Below, piece after piece: positions 26,660 through 35,462 of a DNA stretch of 64,000 bases. The notes under the pieces were generated by a model. That model was not told the DNA's origin. It saw only the letters and a list, made by a program, of their open reading frames with translations, and did no database searches. A program made the position numbers and the translations under genes. The stretch comes from JAMDEO01 sp963775295. GTDB taxonomy: Bacteria; Actinomycetota; Thermoleophilia; RBG-16-64-13. The stretch spans positions 1,860,001-1,924,000 of the forward strand of contig CAVZIK010000006.1 of assembly GCA_963775295.1 (NCBI GenBank), in the 5' to 3' direction. Position 1 is the stretch's first letter; the number at the start of each line of letters is the position of its first letter.

Positions 26660-27376
26660 TTAAGAGGTGCCGCTGACTTCCCTCACAAAGGCCGCCACCT
26701 CGGCGCCGATCGCCGCGTACTCGTCTTCTGCTCCGCGGCCCGAGGACTTGGGCATGAGGAAGGAATGATCTCCGCCCTCGACGACAACAAGGCGCCCGGG
26801 GTGGGGAAGACCGGCGAGAATGGGCTCCAGCAACTCCGGCTCGCAGAACGGGTCGCGGGTGCCCAGAAAGAAGAGGCTCGGGATCTCGATCCCTTGGAGC
26901 GGCCTGACGTTAGGCCGGTCTTGCCGGCCCGGCGCGTGCAGGGGATAGCCGAGGACCACGAGTCCCGAGGCGGGCAGCGCGCCACCTTCCAAGGCTCCGG
27001 AGGCAAGCTCGGCCGCGAATCGTCCGCCCAGCGATTTTCCCCCAAGGAATACGGGCGCGCCGGGTCCCAGCAGTTCGTTCACCAGCACGTCGTACATTCG
27101 CCGGTATGTTTCCTCCAGGACGGGGCGAGGATCGGGAGAGGTCCCCCCGCGCTCGCTGTAGGGGAAATTGAAGCGGAGTACAAGCGCCGCGTTCTCCCGG
27201 GCGAGCTTGACCGCCACGGAGGACAGCAAAGGATGGTCGAGGTGGTTATTGGCGCCGTGGGCCAGCACCAGTCCGGGGGTATAGGAACTCATCCCGGCGG
27301 GGGTGTCGACCTTGACGGTAACGCTTATCCCATCGGAGACATCCACCTTGATGGTGCGTGTCGACTCAGTGTCCAT
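26660..27376 (-). CDS. Alpha/beta hydrolase (KANL3/Tex30-like, dienelactone-hydrolase superfamily)
   Basis: About 238 aa from ATG 27376; GTG 27412 is an alternative start. The alpha/beta hydrolase elements are in order: VLAHGANNHLDHPLL (oxyanion region), RFNFPYSERG, nucleophile elbow GGKSLGGRFAAEL (Ser within GKSLGG), the acidic-residue loop FLGTRDPFCEPE and the histidine GGDHSFLMP. This order fits the KANL3/Tex30-like branch of small hydrolases, for which substrates are generally not known. It stands alone between a convergent MFS gene and etfA. Confidence 0.75.
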   Translation of the reverse strand: MDTESTRTIKVDVSDGISVTVKVDTPAGMSSYTPGLVLAHGANNHLDHPLLSSVAVKLARENAALVLRFNFPYSERGGTSPDPRPVLEETYRRMYDVLVNELLGPGAPVFLGGKSLGGRFAAELASGALEGGALPASGLVVLGYPLHAPGRQDRPNVRPLQGIEIPSLFFLGTRDPFCEPELLEPILAGLPHPGRLVVVEGGDHSFLMPKSSGRGAEDEYAAIGAEVAAFVREVSGTS

Positions 27377-27725
27377 GGGAAGCGGTACCTCGCAATCCGG
27401 CAGGGCGCGCACGAGGGCTCATTCGACACTCCTCTCGCGATTGGATGGGCGATCAGTCCGGGCGCCCCGCCTCGACCCGGCTCACCGAAGCCTCCGGGGT
27501 GTCGCGGGTATTTCTACCCCGGCGGGGCGGCGGCCAATCAGGGTCAAGGTCTGCAGCTGTGGTATTTCCAGCGACCGGCCGCGACCCGAGTTCCGACCAG
27601 GTGCGCGGAGGCCGCGGTGGTCGATCCCCGGGGTCACGGGGCGGTCATTGTCGAGATGAAGCGGCGGGTGCCTGCCGGGCCCGTCGACGTCCAAAGCTGG
27701 CTGAAAGCCGACTATTCCATGGTGA
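27377..27725. other. Intergenic stretch without a recognisable gene
   Basis: 349 bp between the hydrolase start and the etfA stop, both on the minus strand. Open frames here have no family resemblance and no good ribosome-binding site. It should contain the hydrolase promoter and any etfA terminator; I see no convincing hairpin with a T-tract. Confidence 0.4.
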
Positions 27726-28736
27726 CTACGCCAGCGAACTGATGAGTGCCGGCACGACCGCTTTCCAGTCGTCCACAATGCCATAGTCGGCAAATGTGAA
27801 GATATCCGCTTTAGGATCTTTGTTGATGGCCACGATCACCTTGGAACTTGAGCAGCCGGCCATGTGCTGGCTGGCCCCGGACATGGCGACCGCGATATAC
27901 AGATCGGGGCTGACGATCTTGCCTGTAATGCCAATCTGTTGGCTGTCCGATGCCCACCCGGCATCGCACGGCGGGCGGGTCGCTCCAACGGCGCCGTGAA
28001 GCAGGCCGGCCAACTCCGCAAGCTGTTGGAAGCCGGAAACACCTCCCACGCCCCGTCCTCCTGCCACGATGACCCTGGCCTCCTCCAGCTTGATACCGGC
28101 GGTTGGCTCGACCTTCCTGTCCCGCACAGTGGCTCTGGGTGCAGACGGTACGATAGCGGCGGTGACATCGATCACTTGCCCCTGCAGTGCGTCGTCCCTG
28201 ACCGCCGGAGCCATCGCCTTAAGCCTGATGGTAGCTACTTGGGGGTCGGTGCGGCAGGTCTGCACCGCCTGTGCATTGCCGCCGTATACCGGGCGCGTCA
28301 TCAGCAGACGACCGGACTCTGGATGAACCTCCAATGCCATGCAGTCCATGGTTGCCCCGGTGTTGAAACGGAGAGCCAGCCAAGGCGCCAGGTCACGGCC
28401 CAGTGGGGTCTGGCCCAGAAGTATGACGGTCGGAGGAGCCTGCTGAATGACCGTCTCCATGGCCTGAAGATAGGGTTCCGTGGCGTAATCGTTCAAGAAA
28501 GGCGCGTCGACGACATAGACGCGGCTGGCACCGTAGGCGACAGCCTCCTCGGCCAACCCACGGACGCCGGCGCCGATGAGTACAGCGCTCAGTTGCTGTC
28601 CCAGCGCGGCCGCTAGACGGTTCCCGGCCCCGAGAGCCTCGGCGGCCACCGGCGCCAGTCTGCCGTCGCTGACCTCACAGTGTACTAGCACTCCACTACC
28701 GGTCTGCATCTCCATGTCAGCCCCCATTCTGGTCAC
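27726..28736 (-). CDS. etfA: Electron transfer flavoprotein alpha subunit
   Basis: About 336 aa; the start may be GTG 28736, ATG 28727 or ATG 28715 (a GGGGG stretch favours the last). The C-terminal FAD domain has GRGVGGVSGFQQLAELA, the DAGW element, QQIGITGKIVSPDLYIAVAMSGASQH and VAINKDPKADIFTFADYGIVDDW, all typical of EtfA. EtfAB carries electrons from acyl-CoA or other flavin dehydrogenases to a quinone oxidoreductase, or bifurcates them. It follows etfB by six bases. The matching ETF:menaquinone oxidoreductase is encoded in the divergent operon (36909-39032). Confidence 0.92.
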   Translation of the reverse strand: MTRMGADMEMQTGSGVLVHCEVSDGRLAPVAAEALGAGNRLAAALGQQLSAVLIGAGVRGLAEEAVAYGASRVYVVDAPFLNDYATEPYLQAMETVIQQAPPTVILLGQTPLGRDLAPWLALRFNTGATMDCMALEVHPESGRLLMTRPVYGGNAQAVQTCRTDPQVATIRLKAMAPAVRDDALQGQVIDVTAAIVPSAPRATVRDRKVEPTAGIKLEEARVIVAGGRGVGGVSGFQQLAELAGLLHGAVGATRPPCDAGWASDSQQIGITGKIVSPDLYIAVAMSGASQHMAGCSSSKVIVAINKDPKADIFTFADYGIVDDWKAVVPALISSLA

Positions 28737-28742
28737 GGCGCC

Positions 28743-29549
28743 TCAAATCACTTTGGTCTCTCGCAGCCGCACAAGGAGCTGTCTGGCCTTCTCTTCGGGG
28801 TCGGCCCCCTCGAGGATCTCGCACGAGCCCTCGTGTACAGGGGTTTCCATCGTAAGAATCTCGAATCTGTTCGTCTCACCGAGCGCGATTCCCAGGTCCT
28901 CCGCGGTCCAGGTGGTAGTAGGCTTCTGGCCCGCGGACATGAATGCTTCCACTCCAGGCTCTCGCAGGGAACCGACCTCGTAGGTTGTCGTGACCACCGC
29001 CGGACACGGCACCTCAATCACCTCGTAACCGTCGGGCAACGACCTCTCGACGATGACCTTGTCGCCCTCCACCCCAACCTTGCGGGCGGCGGTAATGCAA
29101 GGAATGCCGAGCAGACCAGCGATGTAGGTGCCGACTTGCCCCGTGTTGGTATCAGCCGCCTGCAGCCCGCATAGGACCAGATCGAACGGCCTCAGCTTGC
29201 CGATGGCAGTGGCGATGGCCGAGGCCGTGAGGTAAGTGTCAAAGTCGTCGAAAGCGCCATCCTGAAGGAGGACAAGCCGGTCAGCCCCGGCGGCGAGAGG
29301 CGCGGTGACCACAGCTTTGACAAACTTCTTACCCAGGCTGATTACCGTGACCGTGGCCCCGTGAGCGTCTTTGATCTGAAGAGCGGCTTCCAGAGCGCTC
29401 TCGTCAAAGGGGCTCAGGACCGGCGGCGTAGCTTTCGGCGGGATCGCAGTTCTAGCCTCTGAATCAATGTGAAAGAGCGACAAAGGGATTTCTGGATCGA
29501 GCACCTGTTTCATGCACACTATTAGGTTCTTCAACGCTGCCTCGCTCAT
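28743..29549 (-). CDS. etfB: Electron transfer flavoprotein beta subunit
   Basis: 268 aa from ATG 29549. EtfB signatures: LIVCMKQVLDP at the start, DESALEAALQIKDAHGATVTVISLG, LVLCGLQAADTNTGQVG and the nucleotide-binding region. EtfB binds AMP or, in bifurcating types, a second FAD; I cannot decide which from sequence alone. It is the first gene of the etfBA pair, read away from the FAD-oxidase/TRAP operon across a 669-bp regulatory region with two palindromes, suggesting joint control of both units. Confidence 0.92.
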   Translation of the reverse strand: MSEAALKNLIVCMKQVLDPEIPLSLFHIDSEARTAIPPKATPPVLSPFDESALEAALQIKDAHGATVTVISLGKKFVKAVVTAPLAAGADRLVLLQDGAFDDFDTYLTASAIATAIGKLRPFDLVLCGLQAADTNTGQVGTYIAGLLGIPCITAARKVGVEGDKVIVERSLPDGYEVIEVPCPAVVTTTYEVGSLREPGVEAFMSAGQKPTTTWTAEDLGIALGETNRFEILTMETPVHEGSCEILEGADPEEKARQLLVRLRETKVI

Positions 29550-29602
29550 CTGGTATCAAATGGCCGATCAATCCTGCCTAGTAAATCCACCAAGAGGATC
29601 TT

Positions 29603-29618
29603 TCCGGATTCATCCGGA
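29603..29618. promoter_or_regulatory. 16-bp palindrome upstream of etfB
   Basis: TCCGGAT and ATCCGGA (7-bp perfect arms) separated by TC. It ends 54 bp upstream of the etfB ATG, a position suited to an operator. Confidence 0.4.
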
Positions 29619-29820
29619 TGGCATAAGATCCGACGCTCCTTCGTGGGCAATATCTTAGTTGTTCCCTGTCATGAGAACGACCACAACTTAAACACGATTA
29701 TCCAAGCTGTCAAGCTGGTGGCGAGCATCTTGCCCCGGAAAAACACCCCTGCCTCCTGTAGCGAAGGCTCTCGTCTATTTTTTATGGCTCACCTCTTGCA
29801 CTGTTCCCAATTTGCGATAG

Positions 29821-29862
29821 AGTAGCGCTCGCTAGTAGCAAATGCTAGTAGCGAGCGCTACT
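29821..29862. promoter_or_regulatory. Long near-perfect inverted repeat (20-bp arms)
   Basis: The left arm 29821-29840 (AGTAGCGCTCGCTAGTAGCA) and the right arm 29843-29862 are inverted copies with one mismatch and a 2-bp spacer. The inner part also holds a direct repeat GCTAGTAGC (29831-29839 and 29844-29852). No T-tract follows, so a protein-binding operator is more likely than a terminator. Confidence 0.6.
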
Positions 29863-30218
29863 TACCAGGGGGGGTGCGCGAGCATGTCTGGTCGGTGCAA
29901 GGAGCAGGCGGGGAAGAGGATCCATCGCATCAGCGACGTGATGCGTCTCCGACGGCCAGAGCGTCTCTCGCTCATGATGCCTGTCGGTATGACGCTTGCC
30001 CGGTTGGGCGGCGTCACCAGTCTGTTCTCATCCGACACCATTTCCGGGCCGGCGCCGTCGGATCCCAGCCAATCCTGTCCCACAGCTACTTCCCGCGGAC
30101 TATCGCTGCTTTGGAAGGCTTCGTCTTGAGGTCCCGCGCCTCCTTGAGATCAAGCGGTTTTGTCGATCATGGGCTCTGCATGTAGCGCACTATTCGCACT
30201 GTGACAGGGAGGCCAAGC

Positions 30219-31694
30219 ATGGCTAAGGACGATCTCGTCGGCATCGTTGGCATGGAGAACATCCGGGATGACCCGGCCGTTCTGGAGGAGTACTCCGGTG
30301 GGTCTACGGAGAACACCCCAGTCGCCGTGGTCAGTCCGGCCAGCACCGACGAGGTCCAGCGGGTCGTCAAGTGGGCCAATGAAAGCCAGACTCCGCTTAT
30401 ACCGGTGAGTTCAGGACCGCCCCATTTTCGGGGCGGGACCGTGCCCGGCATCAAGGGAGGCGTCGTCGTCGACCTGCGAAGGATGAACAGGATCATCCGC
30501 GTGGACGCCCATAATCGCGTCGCGATTGTTGAGCCGGGGGTCACCTTCGGCCAGCTTCAGTCCGAGCTTGCCACTAGCGGTCTCTCTGCCTACATGCCAC
30601 TCCTTCCCCGTGCCTCCAAATCCGTGCTGGCCAGCGCTCTTGAACGTGACCCCATCCTGATGCCGAGCGTTCACTTTGACAGCACCGACCCGATGCTCTG
30701 CACGGAGGTCGTGTTCGGCTCGGGTGACTATATGAGAACCGGCGAAGCCGCTGGGCCGGACACCCTGGAGCAGCAGTGGGAGATCAGCAAAGCGCAGATC
30801 AGCCCCTTCGGGCCCACCCAGATGGATCCGCAGAGGCTGCTGTCGGGCGCGCAGGGGACCATCGGTGTCGTCACCTGGATGTCCTTGAAGTGCCGGGAGA
30901 CGTCGGAACTCTATCGAGCATTCATGATCCCATCCGACAGCTTGGAGCCCTTGATCGAGCTTAGCTACCACCTGTCACGAATCCGCTTCACCGGCAAGAT
31001 CTTCATCCTCAACGGGCTTAACCTCGCCGCCATAACCGGTGACGATCCTCGGGAGATAGCCGACTCGCGCGGTGGCTTACCCGCCTGGGTCATGTTTGTC
31101 GGCTTCGAGGGCTGCGGGCTCTTGCCGGAGGAAAAGGTCCAGTATCTGTCGGACGACCTTGGAGAACTGGCGGCTTCGTACGGCCTGCAACCCCAAACCG
31201 AGATCTCCGGAATCAAGGCGGAAGATTTCTACCTTCTCTTGATGGGACCTTCGACAGATCCCTACTGGAAGCTGAAATACAGGGGAGGCTTCGAAGATAT
31301 CTTCTTCCTCAGCACGCAGGGCAAGACTCCAGAGCTCTCCGGAGTGATCCTGCAACTGGCCAGGCAGCTGGGATTCTCTCCCGAGAACATCGGCGCGTAC
31401 ATCCAGCCGGTTGCACAGGGCACCAGCTGCCACTGCGAGTTCAACCTTTACTTCGATCCAGCAGATGACGCCGAATCAGATCTGATGCGCCGTTTGGAAG
31501 CTGAGGCAGTTGATCGCCTAGAAGAAGCGGGCGCCTTTTTCTCCAGGCCATACCCGGGATGGGTCGAGGTGGCGTACCGGCGTTCCCCCGACACCGCTGC
31601 CATGCAGAAGAAGGTCAAGGACATCTTCGACCCCAACTGGATACTCAATCCTGGCAAGTTGTGCTTCGGGCCGGGCGAACTGAGGGGGAACTGA
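30219..31694 (+). CDS. FAD-linked oxidase (PCMH domain, GlcD/D-lactate dehydrogenase-like), first copy
   Basis: 491 aa from ATG 30219, with GGGAGG seven bases upstream. The N-terminal PCMH FAD-binding domain shows VVSPASTDEVQRVVKWANE, VDLRRMNRIIRVDAHNRVAIVEPGVTFGQL; the C-terminus has the family's DIFDPNWILNPGKL. GlcD-type enzymes oxidise 2-hydroxy acids with FAD. It begins the plus-strand operon and is followed one base later by an Fe-S protein and then a second FAD oxidase, an arrangement like glycolate or lactate oxidase (GlcDEF, Ldh-Etf). The FAD domain lacks the usual Gly-rich repeat in part (SSGPPHFRGG). The substrate is not predictable. Confidence 0.82.
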   Translation: MAKDDLVGIVGMENIRDDPAVLEEYSGGSTENTPVAVVSPASTDEVQRVVKWANESQTPLIPVSSGPPHFRGGTVPGIKGGVVVDLRRMNRIIRVDAHNRVAIVEPGVTFGQLQSELATSGLSAYMPLLPRASKSVLASALERDPILMPSVHFDSTDPMLCTEVVFGSGDYMRTGEAAGPDTLEQQWEISKAQISPFGPTQMDPQRLLSGAQGTIGVVTWMSLKCRETSELYRAFMIPSDSLEPLIELSYHLSRIRFTGKIFILNGLNLAAITGDDPREIADSRGGLPAWVMFVGFEGCGLLPEEKVQYLSDDLGELAASYGLQPQTEISGIKAEDFYLLLMGPSTDPYWKLKYRGGFEDIFFLSTQGKTPELSGVILQLARQLGFSPENIGAYIQPVAQGTSCHCEFNLYFDPADDAESDLMRRLEAEAVDRLEEAGAFFSRPYPGWVEVAYRRSPDTAAMQKKVKDIFDPNWILNPGKLCFGPGELRGN

Positions 31695-31695
31695 G

Positions 31696-32973
31696 ATGGC
31701 CTGGCAGGATTTCAAACATGATATGGAGCGCTGCACTCGCTGTTCGTACTGCAAATACATACCGTGGCGCTTCATCAAGGACTTCAACTATATGGAAGGC
31801 TGCCCGTCCGCTGCCAGGTACCACTGGCATGCCTTTGCGGCCGGCGGCAAGTACAACCTCTCATATGCTTTGATGCAGGGCGCCATCGAGATCGACGACA
31901 CCTTCCTGGACGTGGTGTACAGGTGCATGATGGACGGCTCCTGCGATATCGCCTGCAAGGTACAGCAGGATATCGAGCCGCTGCAGCACATGCAGGAACT
32001 CAGGATCGAATGCGTCGACCAAGGCTATCTGTTGCCCCAACATCAGCCCTATCTCAGAAGCCTGCGCAACGAAGACAACATGTTGCTCAAGCCGCGGGCG
32101 GAACGGGGAGATTGGGCGGCCGACCTCGACGTCAAACGGGTCACCCAAGAAAGCGCCGAAGTCGTGTACTTCGCCGGCTGCCGCTATTCCTATGACCAGG
32201 AACTGTGGCCGATAGCCCGTGCAGGTGTGACGCTGCTGCAGTCGGCCGGAATAGATGTAGGCATTCTGGGGGCCGACGAAGCCTGCTGCGCGGGGCGCGC
32301 GTACGAAATGGGTTACGAAGGTGAGTTGACCAAGTTCGCTGAACACCATGCCGACACCCTCAAAACGGTGGGCGCCAAGACGCTGGTCACGCCTTGCTCA
32401 GACTGCTACGGCACCTTCAAGGTCCTTTACGACAAGATCGGGAAGGACACAGGGGTCGAGGTCTACCACATCACTCAGTACCTGGAGAAGTTGATCCAGG
32501 AAGGCACGCTGCGGTTGAAGAAGCCCCTCGACCTCAAGGTGACCTATCACGACCCCTGCCATCTTGGCCGTTTGGGCGAACCGTGGATTCACTGGGAAGG
32601 GAAGGAATACAAGCCCGCGGGCATGCAGATCTGGCTGCACGATCCTCCCAAGAAGTATCGTCGGGGGACCAACGGTGTCTACGACACCCCCAGGAACATC
32701 ATCAAGAGCGTCCCGGGCGTGGAACTCGTTGAGATGTACCGCACCAGGGAGTACGCGTGGTGCTGCGGCGCCGGCGGCGGTGTGATCGACGCCTACCCGG
32801 ACTTTGCCGAGTGGGCGGCTACTGAGAGGCTCAAAGAGGCCAAGGCGGTTGGCGCCGAGGCGATCGTCAGCGCCTGCGGCTGGTGCAAGAGGAACTTCCT
32901 CAACGCAGCTAGACAGACCGGCGACGAGATCAAGGTCCTGGACATCATCGAACTGGTGCAGGAATCCATTTGA
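31696..32973 (+). CDS. Fe-S oxidoreductase with CCG domains (GlcF/HdrD-like)
   Basis: 425 aa from ATG 31696, one base after the preceding stop. The N-terminus has cysteine groups CTRCSYCKY...GC and CMMDGSCDIACK that are looser than normal ferredoxin motifs. Two cysteine-rich CCG-type units follow: ACCAGRAYEMGYEG with TPCSDCYG, and DPCHLGRLGE...CCGAGGGV with SACGWCKRNF. Such proteins pass electrons from a flavin dehydrogenase to a carrier such as ETF or quinone. Its place between two FAD oxidases suggests it is their shared electron-transfer subunit. No membrane helices are visible. Confidence 0.82.
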   Translation: MAWQDFKHDMERCTRCSYCKYIPWRFIKDFNYMEGCPSAARYHWHAFAAGGKYNLSYALMQGAIEIDDTFLDVVYRCMMDGSCDIACKVQQDIEPLQHMQELRIECVDQGYLLPQHQPYLRSLRNEDNMLLKPRAERGDWAADLDVKRVTQESAEVVYFAGCRYSYDQELWPIARAGVTLLQSAGIDVGILGADEACCAGRAYEMGYEGELTKFAEHHADTLKTVGAKTLVTPCSDCYGTFKVLYDKIGKDTGVEVYHITQYLEKLIQEGTLRLKKPLDLKVTYHDPCHLGRLGEPWIHWEGKEYKPAGMQIWLHDPPKKYRRGTNGVYDTPRNIIKSVPGVELVEMYRTREYAWCCGAGGGVIDAYPDFAEWAATERLKEAKAVGAEAIVSACGWCKRNFLNAARQTGDEIKVLDIIELVQESI

Positions 32974-33007
32974 CGCCTCGGGCGAGGAAGCGGTGAGGAG
33001 CCTAGCG

Positions 33008-34621
33008 ATGAGATTGACTCAAGAAGAATACAAAGCACTGGAAGAAATCGTCGGCCCTGAGTACATCACTCAGGACCCCGTAATCATGGAGAGCTACTGC
33101 CAGGTCTGGGGCAACAAGGTGCAGTTCGGCGACAAGCGACACCGTCCGCCGGCTGCCGTGGTCTTGCCGGGAAGTACCGAAGAGATACAGGCGATCGTGC
33201 GGTTCTGCAATCAAGCCGGCATCTTGTTCAAACCCTCGGCCCGCGCCTTTGAATACGTGGCCACCTACCTCAGCGACGATCGCGGGATCCTGCTTGAGCT
33301 GAAGAGACTCAACCGCATACTGGAGATCGACCCCAAGAACATGCACGCGGTGGTCGAACCGTTCGTGACGGTCTATCAACTCATCGACGCCGCTAGCAAG
33401 CAGGGCTTCTACGTGGGCAAGCCGGGAGTGGGATACAGCGCCGCGGTGATCTCGCTGGCCTGCTGTCACCAGGAGATGACCATCTCCCAGCTCTTCACCA
33501 GCGGCTACGGGCGCAACGTGCTGGGTGCAGAGTGGGTCCTGCCGACGGGGGACATCCTGAACTTGGGTACGGCCAACCGAGAAGGAGGCTGGTTCTCGGG
33601 GGATGGGCCGGGCTTCAGCTTGAGGGGCATCCTGCGCGGGCGTGCCGGAGCCAACGGCGGGCATGGAGTCATCACCAAGTGTTCGGTGAAGCTCTATCCC
33701 TGGAACGCCCCCGCGCCCACGCAGTACCGATTGACAAGGGAGTCGGGCCAAGCCCTCTCGGCCGCCCAAATTGAGAAGGTGCCCGACACCTATCGCGTGA
33801 ACGTACTTACCTTCCCGGACACCGAGAAGATGATGAGGGCCGCTCAAGACATCGGCCACGCCGAGATCGCCTGCATTGTAGCCCCTGCCTATCTCAACAC
33901 CGGCTTTCATCAGGAGGGCAACGACGAACAGTGGGCCAGTATGCGGGTCTCGCCCCCCGACCCGGACAAGATCGCGAGGACGGTGCCCGTGTTTGTCACC
34001 GGCCACTCGGCTCGGGAGCTTGAATATCGGGAAAAGGCCGTGATGTCGGCCATGGAGAAATGGGGCGGCCACCTCGACCCCGCGTGGAACAACGAGAAGA
34101 CAAAGGCGCAGATTTTCATGTACCAGATATGGTCCACAGGCGTAACGCTGAGGGCCACCGGTGACTTCATGTTGTCCACCCAGGGGACCGACGGCAGCCT
34201 GGAAAGTCAGCTGAAATATCGCGCCATAGAGTTCCAGGCTCTCCAACCCTTTGTTGAGGCAGGCGATACCGTCCACCCCAACATGGGCATGTCGTACCGT
34301 CCCATGGAGCACTTCTCACTTGGCTTCTCAGGCGGCATCGCCATGGGCATCGATCCCTGGGACCCCATATCGTACGCAGCGGCCAAGAAGTACTTGGACA
34401 TAGTCTACGACCCCGACGGGCCCTGCCGGAGCTTCGGATACACAAATCGGGGAGCCATGATGCAGGTGGAGGATATCGAGCATATCCACGAGAAGTGGGG
34501 CCCCATGTACGATCACGCCGATCTCTGGCTGCAAAAGGTGAGGAACATGCTCGACCCCAATCGCGTGGCTGATTGGTCGGCATACATACCGCCGGAGTAC
34601 AGCAGCAACGAAACCAAATAG
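33008..34621 (+). CDS. FAD-linked oxidase (PCMH domain), second copy
   Basis: 537 aa from ATG 33008, with GAGGAG eight bases upstream. PCMH features: AAVVLPGSTEEIQAIVRFCNQAGILFKP, LLELKRLNRILEIDPKNMHAVVEPFVT, then KPGVGYSAAVISLACCHQEM and GHGVITKCSVKLYPW. The first oxidase of the operon is only distantly similar, so they probably have different substrates or form a heteromer like GlcD/GlcE. A CC pair (ACCH) near residue 157 is unusual for the fold. Upstream Fe-S gene ends 34 bp before. Confidence 0.8.
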   Translation: MRLTQEEYKALEEIVGPEYITQDPVIMESYCQVWGNKVQFGDKRHRPPAAVVLPGSTEEIQAIVRFCNQAGILFKPSARAFEYVATYLSDDRGILLELKRLNRILEIDPKNMHAVVEPFVTVYQLIDAASKQGFYVGKPGVGYSAAVISLACCHQEMTISQLFTSGYGRNVLGAEWVLPTGDILNLGTANREGGWFSGDGPGFSLRGILRGRAGANGGHGVITKCSVKLYPWNAPAPTQYRLTRESGQALSAAQIEKVPDTYRVNVLTFPDTEKMMRAAQDIGHAEIACIVAPAYLNTGFHQEGNDEQWASMRVSPPDPDKIARTVPVFVTGHSARELEYREKAVMSAMEKWGGHLDPAWNNEKTKAQIFMYQIWSTGVTLRATGDFMLSTQGTDGSLESQLKYRAIEFQALQPFVEAGDTVHPNMGMSYRPMEHFSLGFSGGIAMGIDPWDPISYAAAKKYLDIVYDPDGPCRSFGYTNRGAMMQVEDIEHIHEKWGPMYDHADLWLQKVRNMLDPNRVADWSAYIPPEYSSNETK

Positions 34622-34671
34622 AAGGACTGACTGGTCTTGAGGCGGGCAAAAGCTACGAAAGGGGATCAGAG

Positions 34672-35460
34672 ATGTTGTTGAAGGACAGAGTGGCTATCGT
34701 CACCGGGTCGGCCAAAGGCATGGGCCAGGGCATCGCCCTCAAGTACGCCGACGAGGGCTGCAACGTGGCCGTCGTCGACATTGACGCAGCCATGGCTGAA
34801 GAAACGGCCGCCCAGATAGCGGCGAAAGGTGTCGAAGGACTGGCGTTGCCCTGTGACGTCACTGACATCAACCAGGTGCGGGCCGCCGTGCAGGCCGTCG
34901 CCGACAAGTTCGGCAAGATCGACATCCTGGTCAACAACGCTGGGGCCATCGCTAAACACATGAACATCGAGGACATGCCGGAAGAGGCCTGGGACAAAGT
35001 CCAAGCCCTCAACATCAAGAGCCATTTCCTCTTCTGCAAGTTCGTCGTCCCGTACATGAAGCAGGCGAGGTTCGGCAAGATCATCGGCATGTCGTCCATC
35101 GGTGCCGTTCTGCCGCCCGCCCACGAGATCAACTACAACACGGCCAAAGGCGCAGTCATGGCTTTCACCAACGACCTGGCCACCGCCTTGGCCCCATACA
35201 ACATCAACGTCAACTGCATACTGCCCGGCCCGATCAAGACCCATTTCTATGATGGCCTGTTCGGTACCGTGTCCGAGGCGGAGATGGAAGAGATATTCGC
35301 AGGCATCGGCAGAAAGACGCCGCTACAGCGGATGGGCACTTCGGAGGATATAGCCGGGGCCGCGCTGTTCCTAGCCTCGGAGCTATCGTCCTACATCACC
35401 GGTCATCCCCTGTACGTGACCGGCGGTCTGCCGTTGCAACCCACCGGACCGGCTCACTAG
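34672..35460 (+). CDS. Short-chain dehydrogenase/reductase (SDR)
   Basis: 262 aa from ATG 34672. Complete classical SDR: cofactor loop TGSAKGMGQGIA, NNAGAIAK, catalytic Ser in GMSSIGAV, YNTAKGA (YxxxK) and INVNCILPGPIKT. The Asp in VVDIDAAM suggests NAD(H) preference. Expected to interconvert a hydroxyl and a keto group on the pathway intermediate handled by this operon. It lies between the second FAD oxidase (50 bp upstream) and the MmgE/PrpD gene (2 bp downstream). Confidence 0.9.
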   Translation: MLLKDRVAIVTGSAKGMGQGIALKYADEGCNVAVVDIDAAMAEETAAQIAAKGVEGLALPCDVTDINQVRAAVQAVADKFGKIDILVNNAGAIAKHMNIEDMPEEAWDKVQALNIKSHFLFCKFVVPYMKQARFGKIIGMSSIGAVLPPAHEINYNTAKGAVMAFTNDLATALAPYNINVNCILPGPIKTHFYDGLFGTVSEAEMEEIFAGIGRKTPLQRMGTSEDIAGAALFLASELSSYITGHPLYVTGGLPLQPTGPAH

Positions 35461-35462
35461 TC

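Larger units (their letters stand above)
29550..30218. promoter_or_regulatory. Divergent regulatory region between etfBA and the oxidase-TRAP operon
   Basis: 669 bp with two dyad-symmetric elements (listed separately) and no convincing gene. Frames starting near 29842-29884 follow a G-rich stretch but encode no recognisable protein, and several frames overlap one another. The region probably carries both promoters and a shared regulator-binding site. I could not assign -35/-10 boxes confidently. Confidence 0.5.

Noticed and set aside
26603..27742. 379-codon plus-strand frame
   Set aside because: Mostly antisense to the alpha/beta hydrolase; the 3' end in the intergenic part has no family match I can name.
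29842..30185. Possible small genes in the etf/oxidase intergenic region
   Set aside because: A G-rich stretch could serve as ribosome-binding site, but the encoded peptides show no domain, and competing frames overlap in the same DNA.
33002..34312. 436-codon minus-strand frame
   Set aside because: Antisense to the second FAD oxidase.
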